From: Paenibacillus sp. HW567 | Lineage (GTDB): Bacteria; Bacillota; Bacilli; Paenibacillales; Paenibacillaceae | Length of the DNA stretch: 64,000 bases | Direction: 5' to 3' | NCBI RefSeq assembly: GCF_000374185.1 | Contig: NZ_KB910518.1 | Coordinates: 5,106,838-5,170,837, forward strand | Shown here: positions 41,466-49,994 of the stretch, one piece after another | Layout of the letters: the number at the start of each line of letters is the position of its first letter | Position numbering within the stretch: the first letter of the stretch is position 1 | The notes under the pieces: model-generated | What the model was told of the DNA's origin: nothing | The model's input: only the letters and a program-made list of their open reading frames with translations | Databases searched by the model: none | Position numbers and translations under genes: made by a program

Positions 41466-43283
41466 ATGGTGTCTGCCCTTCTGAGGTTTTTTCGCAAAAT
41501 GTGGTGGTTCCTGGCCAATCTGCCGATGGAGCGGAAGCTCATTGTCGTGTTTGTGTTTCTCATTTCCATACCCATCACCTATGTCAGCTATATGTCCTCC
41601 CGCTCCATGTTCCACTCCGTTCTGGAGAGCACTACCGAAAGCGCGGGGCAGATGACCTCGAACGCTTCGGATACCATGGACCGCTACGTGGCCGACCTGA
41701 AACGGTACACTTCTCTGCCGCTGTACAATACCGACGTGCAGTTCTACCTGGCCGAGCCAAGCACCGATTGGGAAAAGAATACCGCGATGTCAATGTTCCT
41801 CAGCTACCTGAAGCACACCAAAAACGAGATTCTGGCCGTCTATATGGCAGACCAGCATGATACCATTTTTTATGACAGGGCTGCGGGCATCAATGAGATT
41901 TTCCCTGCGGAACGGCTGGATTCATGGAAACAACTCAGCGAAGCGGGCGGAACATCTGCGGTTGTACAGGGCAGACATAGCATCCGGGTGAATTCGTCCG
42001 AGCACCGGGAAGTCTTCAGTGTACTGCGTACCATTAAATCCGTGAGCACCTTGAACAATATCGGGATTCTCGTCTTTGATATTGACATCAACCTGTTCAA
42101 GGGCATTGTGGAGCCGGTAAATGCCGTTACCCAAGGCAGCACCATGGTCGTGGATGATCAAGGGAAGCTGATCTACGCGGGTGCAGGTATAGAGGGCGGG
42201 GCCAAGGAAGAGCAGGCTCACACCAGACAACTGCTGCTGGCTCAGGCCAAGCTGGCTCAGGGGCATTTTCAGATTAAGCTGGATGGGCAGTCTTATCTGG
42301 CTGTATATACCGTATCGAAGCAAACGGGCTGGACCACAATGGTTACCATTCCCCTCTCCCGCATCCTTTCGCCGGTGGAGAAAAACCGCAATACGCTCAT
42401 TCTGACAACGCTGGCGATTATCGCATTCGCTCTGTTCGTGGCTACCATTATTTCATACGCGCTGACCAAGCCCCTGAAATCAATGGTACGGCTGATGAAG
42501 CAGGTGCAGCACGGCAACCTGGAGGTGTGGCTGCATCCCAAATACAACGATGAGATCGGCATGCTCGGCAGCCATTTCAACCGGATGATTGTGCGGGTCA
42601 AGGATTTGCTTCAGGAGGTCTCCATTACGGAGAAAAGAAAACAGAAGGCCGATATGCGGGCGCTTCAGAACCAGATCAACCCGCATTTCATATACAACAC
42701 GCTGGAATCCATCCGCATGCTGGCCGAGGGCAGTGATGATCCGCGCGTAGCGGAGCTGACCTATCTGCTGGGACTGCAAATGCGCTATGGGCTGGTCCGC
42801 AGTGAAGAGAGGGTCACAATCCGCCATGAGCTGGACCATGTGCAGAATTATCTGGACCTCCTGCAAATCCGCTTCCCGGACAAATTCAGGCTGCGTATTG
42901 ATGTGCCCGAGACCCTGCTCTCCCTCCCCGTCATCAAGCTGGTGCTCCAGCCCATTGCCGAGAACGCTGTCTTCCACGGCCTTGAGCGGAAGGAAGGACC
43001 GGGTACACTTAGCATCAGCGGCCGGGAGGAGAACGGCAAAGCGGTATTTTGCGTAGAGGATGACGGCGTCGGCATGGATGAAGACACTCTGCGCGCCTTG
43101 AACCACAGCTTGAGCAGCGGGGCCGACGGTGAAATGTTCGGCATTGGGCTGCGGAATGTGAACGAGCGCTTACGCCTGTATTATGGCCCTTCGTTTGGCC
43201 TCAGTGTAGAAAGCGAGCCTGGCAGAGGCACCCGTGTTACCCTGCGGATGGATAACCTCTCTGCCCGTCTTCATGAGGGATAA
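41466..43283 (+). CDS. YesM-type sensor histidine kinase
   Basis: A 605-aa kinase. First membrane helix at about residues 22-40 (KLIVVFVFLISIPITYVSYM), sensor region 41-310, second helix at about 312-335 (LILTTLAIIAFALFVATIISYAL), HAMP domain (PLKSMVRLMKQVQHGNLEV), then QINPHFIYNTLESI with phosphoacceptor His407, N box QPIAENAVFHG and GIGLRNVNERL. It sits in the sugar operon directly after the permeases, so it probably senses the same sugar and feeds the next gene. Confidence 0.94.
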   Translation: MVSALLRFFRKMWWFLANLPMERKLIVVFVFLISIPITYVSYMSSRSMFHSVLESTTESAGQMTSNASDTMDRYVADLKRYTSLPLYNTDVQFYLAEPSTDWEKNTAMSMFLSYLKHTKNEILAVYMADQHDTIFYDRAAGINEIFPAERLDSWKQLSEAGGTSAVVQGRHSIRVNSSEHREVFSVLRTIKSVSTLNNIGILVFDIDINLFKGIVEPVNAVTQGSTMVVDDQGKLIYAGAGIEGGAKEEQAHTRQLLLAQAKLAQGHFQIKLDGQSYLAVYTVSKQTGWTTMVTIPLSRILSPVEKNRNTLILTTLAIIAFALFVATIISYALTKPLKSMVRLMKQVQHGNLEVWLHPKYNDEIGMLGSHFNRMIVRVKDLLQEVSITEKRKQKADMRALQNQINPHFIYNTLESIRMLAEGSDDPRVAELTYLLGLQMRYGLVRSEERVTIRHELDHVQNYLDLLQIRFPDKFRLRIDVPETLLSLPVIKLVLQPIAENAVFHGLERKEGPGTLSISGREENGKAVFCVEDDGVGMDEDTLRALNHSLSSGADGEMFGIGLRNVNERLRLYYGPSFGLSVESEPGRGTRVTLRMDNLSARLHEG

Positions 43284-43312
43284 TCCAAGTAGTCAGAAGG
43301 AGGCGAGCTGGA

Positions 43313-44809
43313 TTGCTGCGCATTGCAATTGTAGATGATGAGATTCTGATCCGTGAGGGGCTGGCCCGGATGGTCAGCAAGGAGAGCAGCGGGTTCCTGG
43401 TCACCGGAACCTACGCTGACGGCAAGCAGTTGCTTGACGCCCTCCCCGGTCTTCAGGTTGATGTAGTCATTACAGATATTCGGATGCCGCAAGTCGACGG
43501 GCTGGAGCTGATCAAACGCCTCAAAGCCGGATATCCGCACATCCGCACCCTGCTGATGAGCGGCTTTGTTGAATTTAATTATGCCCGTGAGGCGATCCGC
43601 AGCTCGGCTGTAGACTATTTGCTGAAGCCGATCAACAAAGAGCAGCTCTTCGAGGTGCTCTACCATCTGGACGAGGAGCGGAGGCAGCAGCGCGAGAAGG
43701 AGGAACACCAGCGCTCAGGGCTGCTGCTCTCCCTGCTGCATGTTGAGCAGCCGTCTGCGGTTCTGCTGAGCGGCCTTACCTTACCCCTGCCTTACTTCAA
43801 CGTGCTTGTGCTCAAGGGCAGCTCCCGGGAAGCCGTCTGCATCTGTTCAGACCGTCTGCGGCAAGGGAAGGGGATATTGCTTGACGCGCTTGAGGTGCAG
43901 AAAGGGCACTATGCATGGATCTGGTATTCCGCTGAGCCGCTTAACGCTGCCGAACTCGCGATGCTCGGCGAGCCTCTCCTCGCCGCAAGCGGCGGACAGC
44001 CGCTGCATGCCGGAGCCAGCCGCTCCTACAGCGATCCCGCCATGCTGAGAGCAGCTTACACGGAAGCGAAGCGGGCCTGTGATGCGGGGATTTACAATCC
44101 GCAGCCGCTGCATTATATTACAGTTCAAGAGCTTGAAGCTTCGGGCAAAAGTCTGAGCGACCCCTTCACGTCCTTGCGCGGGCCGCTGATCCATGACTTG
44201 CAGATTCTGAATGTGCCCGGGGTGCTGGAACGGATTCATGCCGCGTTCTCCGTACTGGAATCTCAGATGGCCTCCCCTGATCAGATTCTGCGGGCTTGCC
44301 GTGAGGTTGAGGATACGGCCCGCAAGGAGCTTCAGGAATTCGAAGCGATGTACCGCAGCAGCGGCGGGCTTGCCCTGGAGGAGCAAATCGCGACCTGCAT
44401 GAGCTTTGGCGAGATCAGGCGCCTGTTCACCTCCGCCATCTCGGAAGCGCTGAGCGCCATCCGCGCCCATCGTCTGGAGCTTTCCGGCACCGCCGTTGAG
44501 AGCGTGAAGCGCTGGGTAGCGGCCAACTACAGCCAGCACGCCGATCTGAACATGCTGGCGGGCATGGTATTTTTGACGCCAAGCTATTTAAGCAAGCTGT
44601 TTAAGCAGGAGACCGGGCTGACTCTGACCGATTATGTGATTGAAATCCGCATCCGCCAAGCCAAGCAGTTGCTGAAGCATGCCCCGGACCTGAAGGTCCA
44701 TGAAATCGGGGCCGAGGTCGGCTATCCCGATCCCGCCTATTTCAACAAACTGTTCAAAAAAATCGTCGGCATCACGCCGAACGAATATAAACGCATTTCA
44801 ATAGTGTAA
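43313..44809 (+). CDS. YesN-type response regulator (receiver plus AraC domain)
   Basis: A 498-aa regulator starting at TTG 43313, nine bases after AAGGAGG. The receiver has VDDE and phosphoacceptor D55 in VITDIRMPQVDG plus the Lys in YLLKPINK. The middle region (130-400) is variable. The C-terminal AraC domain has LNMLAGMVFLTPSYLSKLFKQ and VHEIGAEVGYPDPAYFNKLFKK, ending ITPNEYKR. Placed after its kinase in the second sugar operon; unlike the first system, these genes are downstream of, not divergent from, the transporter, giving a feed-forward loop. Confidence 0.94.
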   Translation: MLRIAIVDDEILIREGLARMVSKESSGFLVTGTYADGKQLLDALPGLQVDVVITDIRMPQVDGLELIKRLKAGYPHIRTLLMSGFVEFNYAREAIRSSAVDYLLKPINKEQLFEVLYHLDEERRQQREKEEHQRSGLLLSLLHVEQPSAVLLSGLTLPLPYFNVLVLKGSSREAVCICSDRLRQGKGILLDALEVQKGHYAWIWYSAEPLNAAELAMLGEPLLAASGGQPLHAGASRSYSDPAMLRAAYTEAKRACDAGIYNPQPLHYITVQELEASGKSLSDPFTSLRGPLIHDLQILNVPGVLERIHAAFSVLESQMASPDQILRACREVEDTARKELQEFEAMYRSSGGLALEEQIATCMSFGEIRRLFTSAISEALSAIRAHRLELSGTAVESVKRWVAANYSQHADLNMLAGMVFLTPSYLSKLFKQETGLTLTDYVIEIRIRQAKQLLKHAPDLKVHEIGAEVGYPDPAYFNKLFKKIVGITPNEYKRISIV

Positions 44810-44823
44810 GGAGATTGATCCCT

Positions 44824-45561
44824 TTGCAGCCATGGTTAAGCTCAGCCGGTGACGGGCAGGAAATCCAGGTGTATGATACGACAGAATTATATGGCGAGAA
44901 AGGCAAATTCCGCGTGCTGCAGTTTTCGGGGGATGCCATTCAAGGCGCGCTCGATCTGAACTCCCCCCGGCGCGTGGTCTTTGAATATCCGCGGGCGATG
45001 ATCCATCTCATGGAGGCGGGCGAGCCTTTTTTCGAGGATGTGTTCGTCATTGGACACGGCATCGGAACGATTGCCAGGTACTTCGCAGAGAAATCGTTTA
45101 AGATTGCCGAGGTGAGCGCAGAGGTCGTAGAACTGAGCAGGCAGCATTTTGGCTACAGCCAGGATAATGTTGTCGTCGGTGACGGACGCCGCCTTCTGGA
45201 AGGCGAGCCGGACCGCCGCTATGACTTCATCCTGCTGGACGCCTTCACCAAAGATGGCACTCCGCAGCACCTGGTCTCCAGCGAGTTCTTCGCCCTGGCC
45301 CGCTCCAAGCTGAACAGCCGCGGCTCAATCATCATGAACCTGATGGGCCGCAGCGAACAAGACCGCCTGATAAGCGCCATCCACACGACACTAAGCGAAC
45401 ACTTCCCCCATATCAAGGCCTTTGCCCTCCCCTCGGAAGGCACCGCCGACATCCGCAACATCCTCATCATGGGCAGCAGCAAGCCCATCCGCTACCAAGC
45501 CCGGCAAATGGCCGGCTTCGTGGAAATCACACCCGGGCAGGGGCATGTGATCCGGGACTAG
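44824..45561 (+). CDS. spermidine-synthase-like methyltransferase-fold protein
   Basis: A 245-aa Rossmann-fold protein. The glycine loop is VFVIGHGIGTIARYFAEKSFKIAEVSAEVVELSRQHF, then NVVVGDGRRLLE and YDFILLDAFTKDGTPQHLVSSEFF, the order seen in spermidine synthase-like proteins. The canonical GGGDG loop and the paired acidic residues for decarboxylated SAM are altered (IGHGIGT), so polyamine synthesis is doubtful. The TTG at 44824 is 9 bases after AAGGAG; a TTG at 44815 is too close. It is only 14 bases beyond the response regulator stop, so it is probably the last gene of the sugar operon. Confidence 0.75.
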   Translation: MQPWLSSAGDGQEIQVYDTTELYGEKGKFRVLQFSGDAIQGALDLNSPRRVVFEYPRAMIHLMEAGEPFFEDVFVIGHGIGTIARYFAEKSFKIAEVSAEVVELSRQHFGYSQDNVVVGDGRRLLEGEPDRRYDFILLDAFTKDGTPQHLVSSEFFALARSKLNSRGSIIMNLMGRSEQDRLISAIHTTLSEHFPHIKAFALPSEGTADIRNILIMGSSKPIRYQARQMAGFVEITPGQGHVIRD

Positions 45562-45756
45562 ATATTGTGCACACCAAACAGAGAAAGAGTCCTCATAATG
45601 AGAACCCTCTCTTTGCTGTGCTGGCAAGACGTGCTGCGGTTAACCGTCGAAACCGGCTGTAATTCCAGCCACTTGGACTAAGCCTTTCCCCGTTCAATCA
45701 GGTCAATTAGGGGTACTTTTTTCACATACGCCCTATTTTGCTAATGACAGCGGCTG

Positions 45757-46122
45757 TTAATTCCCCACCCAGGCCGGAGTCCCTTGATGAAAAAACATCT
45801 GCCAGCGCCCATCCTTGAATTTCCATATAGAGCTGCGGAGGGTCACCCTCCCGGTTTCAGCGTTACAGGTCCGGTAAGTAGCCAGCACGGCCCCTTCAGA
45901 CAGCGAATGAAGCTCGAACCCGCTTAGGGTCATCCTCACCACACCCGCGCCTCCTTCACCAGTCATGTCTTCCTTACGCCACACCCTGCCGGAGCTTCCG
46001 AACTCCACAAAATCATCCGTCAGCAAAAGCGCCAGCTCTTCCGGTGATGTCCGTACCTCCGCGCTCAAGAGCAGCTTTTCCAGCCCGCAGATATGCTCTT
46101 CCAGCAATGCTTTCTCTTCCAT
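45757..46122 (-). CDS. DUF4440 / NTF2-like protein
   Basis: A 121-aa small alpha+beta barrel protein: an N-terminal helix (EEHICGLEKLLLSAEVRTSPEELALLLTDDFVEFGSSGRVW), then strands GFELHSLSEGAVLATYRTCN and TLRSSIWKFKDGRWQMFFHQGTP. The L..DDFVEFG.SG...W opening and WKF.DGRWQ..FHQGT ending are typical of the DUF4440 members of the SnoaL/NTF2 superfamily. Biological role is unknown. Single gene. Confidence 0.82.
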   Translation of the reverse strand: MEEKALLEEHICGLEKLLLSAEVRTSPEELALLLTDDFVEFGSSGRVWRKEDMTGEGGAGVVRMTLSGFELHSLSEGAVLATYRTCNAETGRVTLRSSIWKFKDGRWQMFFHQGTPAWVGN

Positions 46123-46360
46123 AACAATACCCCCTAATCTACTTGTAAACTACATAACGGAAGCCCATTTCCAACTCCGGATTTCCGTTCACTTCTCCCT
46201 ATATCCCCCACCTATTCGACACCCCATTGCCCTCCTCCCTCCATACCAACGGCAGAATCCCTCTGATTTCCCCATTCATGCGTTTTTTTTGCTAAAATAG
46301 AATTGTCGGCGCATTTTCAAGGAACAATTGGCGCCAGTCACTGAAACGGAGGCCTCACCT

Positions 46361-47113
46361 GTGGATTATATTATTCTGGACATCGAATTCAACGGCCGCA
46401 AATTTGCCAGCGAGCACCCAATGGAGGTCATTGAGATTGGAGCCGTCCGGTTAGATGCTTCACTGCAAGTTAAGGATGAATTCTCGGCTTTGATCAAACC
46501 CATATACTTCTCTACCCTGAATTCCTTCATCAAGAAAAAAACCGGCATCCCGCAAGAGGATATCGACGTGGCTGACCGCTTTCCCAAGGTTATCACCGCT
46601 TTCCGGGCCTGGCTTGATCAGAGCAAGGACGGCGTGCTGCTCCTGACCTGGGGCGGCGAGGATATGAAACGGATCATTCAGGATATCCGCATGCACAAAA
46701 TGGACGATGCCTACTGGCTCGCCGCCACCTACTTCGATCTGCTCAAAGGCGTGCTCCGCGCCCGTGGGCTTACCAACGATATCAGCGTCGAAGGGGCGAT
46801 GGCCCTGTTCGAACTGGAGCCTTCCGGGTCCGCGCACCGTGCGCTGGACGATGCCAAGATGACCGCGGAGATTTTCCGCGCCGTCTTCCCTGAGCTGGAC
46901 TTCGAGCGTTCCCAGCATTATGTGGACACCTTCTCCAACGCCAGAGAACGCAAAACCGTCAAGATCGCCATCAAAGCGATGAAAGCGCAAAAGATCGCTC
47001 CCACCTGGGAGCTGGTGGCCGAGCATTACTTCCCCGGCGAAGACGCCTTGGCTGATCCCCGGAAGCTGGCGGAGCTGCAGGCTTATTTTACGGCACAGCT
47101 CGGCAAGAAATAG
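46361..47113 (+). CDS. DEDDh 3'-5' exonuclease domain protein
   Basis: A 250-aa nuclease of the DnaQ superfamily. Exo I is YIILDIEFNG (Asp and Glu metal ligands), Exo II is around TWGGEDMKRI, and Exo III is SAHRALDDAKMTAEIF with the DEDDh His and final Asp. This resembles the KapD/sporulation-inhibitor-like exonucleases of Bacillales. The C-terminal 60 residues are a Lys-rich helical tail. The GTG at 46361, 8 bases after GGAGG, is preferred to a TTG at 46328. A terminator follows. Confidence 0.88.
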   Translation: MDYIILDIEFNGRKFASEHPMEVIEIGAVRLDASLQVKDEFSALIKPIYFSTLNSFIKKKTGIPQEDIDVADRFPKVITAFRAWLDQSKDGVLLLTWGGEDMKRIIQDIRMHKMDDAYWLAATYFDLLKGVLRARGLTNDISVEGAMALFELEPSGSAHRALDDAKMTAEIFRAVFPELDFERSQHYVDTFSNARERKTVKIAIKAMKAQKIAPTWELVAEHYFPGEDALADPRKLAELQAYFTAQLGKK

Positions 47114-47147
47114 AAATATAGAGCAGCCACATACTCTTCACATGATC

Positions 47148-47196
47148 GCGGCAGTTTCCTAAGTGGACATACTAGGGAGACTGCCGCTGTTTTTTA
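47148..47196 (+). terminator. terminator after the exonuclease gene
   Basis: GCGGCAGT (47148-47155) pairs with ACTGCCGC (47180-47187), followed by TGTTTTTT. Confidence 0.85.
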
Positions 47197-47217
47197 CTCT
47201 CCCCCCAAAATTAATGT

Positions 47218-47248
47218 TTGACATTGCCGCAACGTAAAGGTGTAGATT
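47218..47248 (+). promoter_or_regulatory. MerR-type promoter with 19-bp spacer
   Basis: TTGACA (47218-47223) and TAGATT (47243-47248) are 19 bp apart, the elongated spacing at which MerR activators act. The spacer region ACATTGCCGCAACGTAAAGGT is an imperfect dyad. It suggests autoactivation of the MerR/TipAS gene. Confidence 0.65.
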
Positions 47249-47316
47249 CATTTTGTAAGCATCTGCTTGCACTTTAGGCAGCGTATACGCTGAGAATAGT
47301 TTGGAGGCTGAAGCGA

Positions 47317-48084
47317 ATGGAATACACGGTGCAAAAGCTCGGGCTACTTGCGGGAATCAGCACGCGGACACTGCGGTATTACGATGAGTTTGGCATTCTC
47401 AAGCCGGCGAGAATCAACTCCTCGGGGTATCGGATCTACGGCCAGGCCGAGGTGGACCGCCTGCAGCAGATTCTTTTTTACCGGGAACTGGGGTTAAGCC
47501 TCGAAGGGATCAAAGAAATCATTACCGCCCCATCCTTCGACGGTGCCCATGCCCTGCGGGAGCATCATGACAGGCTGCTTCAGCGCAGACAACAGCTTGA
47601 TACGCTGATCCTGAACGTTGAGAAAACACTGGCACAAGCCGAAGGGAGAATAACCATGAGCAATGAAGAGAAATTCGCAGGCTTCAAGCAAAAGCTGATT
47701 GACGATAATGAACAGAAGTATGGGCAGGAGATCCGCAGCAAATACGGTGATGAGGCTGTTGATAGATCAAACCTCAAGCTGAAAAATATGACCGAGGAGC
47801 AGCACGCCGCTGTTCAGCAGCTTGAGGGGGAGATGTTCGAAGCCCTGGAGCAAGCGATGGAGGAAGGCGATTCGGCAAGCGAACTGGCGCAAAAAGCGGC
47901 TGACCTGCACCGCCAGTGGCTGACCTTCTACTGGGACACCTACTCTAAGGAAGCCCACGCAGGCGTGGCGCAGATGTATGTTGATGATGAGCGGTTCACC
48001 GCTTATTACGACAAAACCCGCCCCGGCCTGGCCCGGTTTCTGCGGGATGCCGTACATGTCTATACCGGCGCGAAGCAGGAATAA
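47317..48084 (+). CDS. MerR-family regulator with TipAS antibiotic-binding domain
   Basis: A 255-aa regulator. The N-terminal MerR domain (1-70) reads YTVQKLGLLAGISTRTLRYYDEFGILKPARINSSGYRIY. A coiled coil follows (75-110). The C-terminal TipAS domain (about 135-255) has MTEEQHAAVQQLEGEMFEALEQAMEEGD and MYVDDERFTAYYDKTRPGLARFLRDAVHVY. Such proteins (Mta, TipAL, SkgA) recognise hydrophobic drugs or peptides and activate their own or efflux genes. No efflux gene is adjacent. TTGGAGG precedes the ATG. Confidence 0.94.
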   Translation: MEYTVQKLGLLAGISTRTLRYYDEFGILKPARINSSGYRIYGQAEVDRLQQILFYRELGLSLEGIKEIITAPSFDGAHALREHHDRLLQRRQQLDTLILNVEKTLAQAEGRITMSNEEKFAGFKQKLIDDNEQKYGQEIRSKYGDEAVDRSNLKLKNMTEEQHAAVQQLEGEMFEALEQAMEEGDSASELAQKAADLHRQWLTFYWDTYSKEAHAGVAQMYVDDERFTAYYDKTRPGLARFLRDAVHVYTGAKQE

Positions 48085-48169
48085 CGGATACGGACCCATA
48101 GGGAGTGCAGCAAAACACAATTTGTAATGTGCAAGCCTTTGAGCGGCAGCGGACATTTCCGCTGCCGCT

Positions 48170-48556
48170 CTATTTTACAGCCGAAACCTCTCCCTCCTCC
48201 ATTTCTTTATAATACTGAATTTTGCCGGCAAGCTTCTCCAGATTCTCGCTAAGCTTCCGCACCTGCTGCTGAACCCTGCTCTGGTGGGCTTCCAGCATAA
48301 GCCGTCTTTCTTGGACGGTGGACGGGCCTTGACTGCGCAGATCGGAATAACGCTTCATGTCACGGATTGGAATATCCAGCTCCCGCAGGAGCATCAGAAA
48401 TTGCACCCAGGACACATCCGCCTCCGAATAGGCACGGTAACCCTGTTCATTCCGCGCCACTCCCTCCAGCATGCCCACTTTCTCGTAATACCGCAGCGTA
48501 TGTGCCGACAGTCCCGTCAGCCCCGACATTTCCTGAATCGTAAGTAAGTTCTCCAT
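48170..48556 (-). CDS. MerR-family regulator (small)
   Basis: A 128-aa regulator with a MerR helix-turn-helix (LTIQEMSGLTGLSAHTLRYYEKVGMLEGVARNEQGYRAY) and a short coiled coil (residues 82-118). It has no visible effector domain, as in the NmlR/AdhR group that often controls genes responding to carbonyl stress. A TGATAAAAT box ends only 6 bases before the ATG and no ribosome site is seen, so its mRNA may be leaderless. It diverges from a carboxymuconolactone decarboxylase family gene with a palindrome between them. Confidence 0.92.
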   Translation of the reverse strand: MENLLTIQEMSGLTGLSAHTLRYYEKVGMLEGVARNEQGYRAYSEADVSWVQFLMLLRELDIPIRDMKRYSDLRSQGPSTVQERRLMLEAHQSRVQQQVRKLSENLEKLAGKIQYYKEMEEGEVSAVK

Positions 48557-48591
48557 AACCAGATTTTATCACATACTATTTGCGCTTGCAT

Positions 48592-48607
48592 TAGAGCGCG
48601 CTCTAAG
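48592..48607. promoter_or_regulatory. probable MerR operator
   Basis: TTAGAGCGCGCTCTAA is a perfect 16-bp palindrome in the divergent gap, 52 bases before the CMD gene start and 35 bases from the MerR start. It overlaps a TTGCAT box facing the CMD gene. Confidence 0.7.
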
Positions 48608-48658
48608 CTGTAACCTTAGTTCAGCAACAATATTCCTTATCAAAACGGAGGTAATTTT

Positions 48659-49048
48659 ATGACTGCGGAACGTTATGAACGCGGATGGAACAAACTGATG
48701 GAAGTGGATGGCACAGGCGGAGCAAATGTAATAAACTCGCTGAAGGATATTTCTCCCGATCTGGGGCGGTTTGTGATTGAATTTGCTTTTGGCGATATTT
48801 ATTCCCGTGAGGGGCTGGATTTGCAGCAGCGGCAATTAGTCACTCTTTCCTCACTCACTACACTGGGCGGCTGCGAACCTCAGCTCACCGTTCACATCAA
48901 TGCTGCCCTTAACGTGGGGCTCTCCCCTAAAGAGATTATCGAAGCGATTCTTCATTGTACGCCTTACACGGGATTTCCGCGGGTGCTGAATGCCACCTTT
49001 GTCGCCAAAGAGGTATTTAAGGAACGGGGAATTGCTCCACAGGCATAG
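48659..49048 (+). CDS. carboxymuconolactone decarboxylase-family protein
   Basis: A 129-aa all-helical protein of the CMD/AhpD-like group, with DLQQRQLVTLSSLTTLGGCEPQLTVHINAALNVGLSPKEIIEAILHCTPYTGFPRVLNA. The Cys and His of the core helix (GGCEPQLTVH) are present, but not the CxxC of peroxidase-type AhpD. GGAGGT lies ahead of the ATG. Likely under the adjacent MerR regulator and induced by electrophile or oxidative stress (inference from NmlR-type pairs). Substrate unknown. Confidence 0.9.
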   Translation: MTAERYERGWNKLMEVDGTGGANVINSLKDISPDLGRFVIEFAFGDIYSREGLDLQQRQLVTLSSLTTLGGCEPQLTVHINAALNVGLSPKEIIEAILHCTPYTGFPRVLNATFVAKEVFKERGIAPQA

Positions 49049-49070
49049 CAGATTATCTGAAAATACAGCA

Positions 49071-49098
49071 AAAGACAGCCCCTCTACCGGAGCTGTCT
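49071..49098 (-). terminator. terminator of aroD (convergent with the CMD gene)
   Basis: Minus strand GACAGC pairs with GCTGTC, followed by TTTTGC. A second hairpin, CGGGATTA with TAATCCCG, lies between it and the aroD stop. Confidence 0.6.
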
Positions 49099-49188
49099 GC
49101 ATTTCAGAATATTCGGGTTACACTCTTGCGAACATACGCCACGCTTGGTTAAAAGCTCGCGGGATTATACTATGCGCTAATCCCGGCA

Positions 49189-49953
49189 CTACAGGCTGCG
49201 GTGCAGCAGCTCCAGCGCTTTGCGCAGCTCCGCCACAGCCACCTGACCCGGGGCCGAAGGCTTATGCGCCGCTCCGAAGGTCAGCGCGGAGCCGAAGATT
49301 TCCCCGGCCAGGCGGCTGATAACCCCTTCTCCGGCCATCGACATCGTAATGATCGGCCGGTCCGCATACTGCTCCTGCATCGTATTCGTCGCAGCCAGCA
49401 GGGTCAGCACATCGCCTGCATTTTGCGGCATAACGGCAATCTTCGGCAGATCGCCGCCAAGCTCCTGCGCCCTGCGGAGCCGGGAGACCATCTCCTCCTC
49501 AGATGGCGTTCCGTCAAAATCATGATTCGAGACAATCACGAACACCCCGCAGGCATGCGCGGCGGCAATCAGTCCGCGGACATCCGCTTCCTCGCCGGCC
49601 AGCTCCACATCAATAATATCCACATGTCCGCTCCCGGCTGCGGCCTGATTCAGCCGGATGTAGTATTCTGCGCTGATTTCCCGCTCGCCGCCTTCTCTGG
49701 CACTGCGGAAGGTGAAGATCAACGGAATATCCGGCAGGATGGCATGAAGCTGGTTAAGCATGCCCAAAACTGCCGCAGGCTCCTCCACCTCCGTGAAGAA
49801 ATCGCTCCGCCACTCCACCAGATCCGGTGCCAGCGCCTTTAGCGCTTCCGCCTCCTCTACCAGCTCGGCTGCCGTCGTTCCGACAAGCGGAACACAGATT
49901 TTCGGCATTCCTTCACCAAGGGTGATATCTTTAACTGTTACCGTGCCGCTCAT
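49189..49953 (-). CDS. aroD: type I 3-dehydroquinate dehydratase
   Basis: Dehydrates 3-dehydroquinate in the shikimate pathway through a Schiff base; cytoplasmic, 254 aa. The catalytic His144 lies in IVSNHDFDGTP and the Schiff-base Lys171 in DLPKIAVMPQNAGD. LVEWRSDFF and ITMSMAGEGVISRLAGEIFGS are further family blocks. AAGGAG stands 9 bases before the ATG. It follows the ribokinase gene in the same direction (gap about 40 bases), so they may be co-transcribed. Confidence 0.96.
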   Translation of the reverse strand: MSGTVTVKDITLGEGMPKICVPLVGTTAAELVEEAEALKALAPDLVEWRSDFFTEVEEPAAVLGMLNQLHAILPDIPLIFTFRSAREGGEREISAEYYIRLNQAAAGSGHVDIIDVELAGEEADVRGLIAAAHACGVFVIVSNHDFDGTPSEEEMVSRLRRAQELGGDLPKIAVMPQNAGDVLTLLAATNTMQEQYADRPIITMSMAGEGVISRLAGEIFGSALTFGAAHKPSAPGQVAVAELRKALELLHRSL

Positions 49954-49994
49954 TTTGTTCAGCTCCTTATGGTTCAGCGTTTCTCTATATAAAG

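Noticed and set aside
44824..45561. True spermidine synthase (speE)
   Set aside because: The glycine loop and acidic substrate residues differ, and no speD or speA-type gene is near.
45571..45615. Terminator after the spermidine-synthase-like gene
   Set aside because: An AGAGAAAGAG/CTCTCTTT inverted repeat exists but has no T tract and a long loop.
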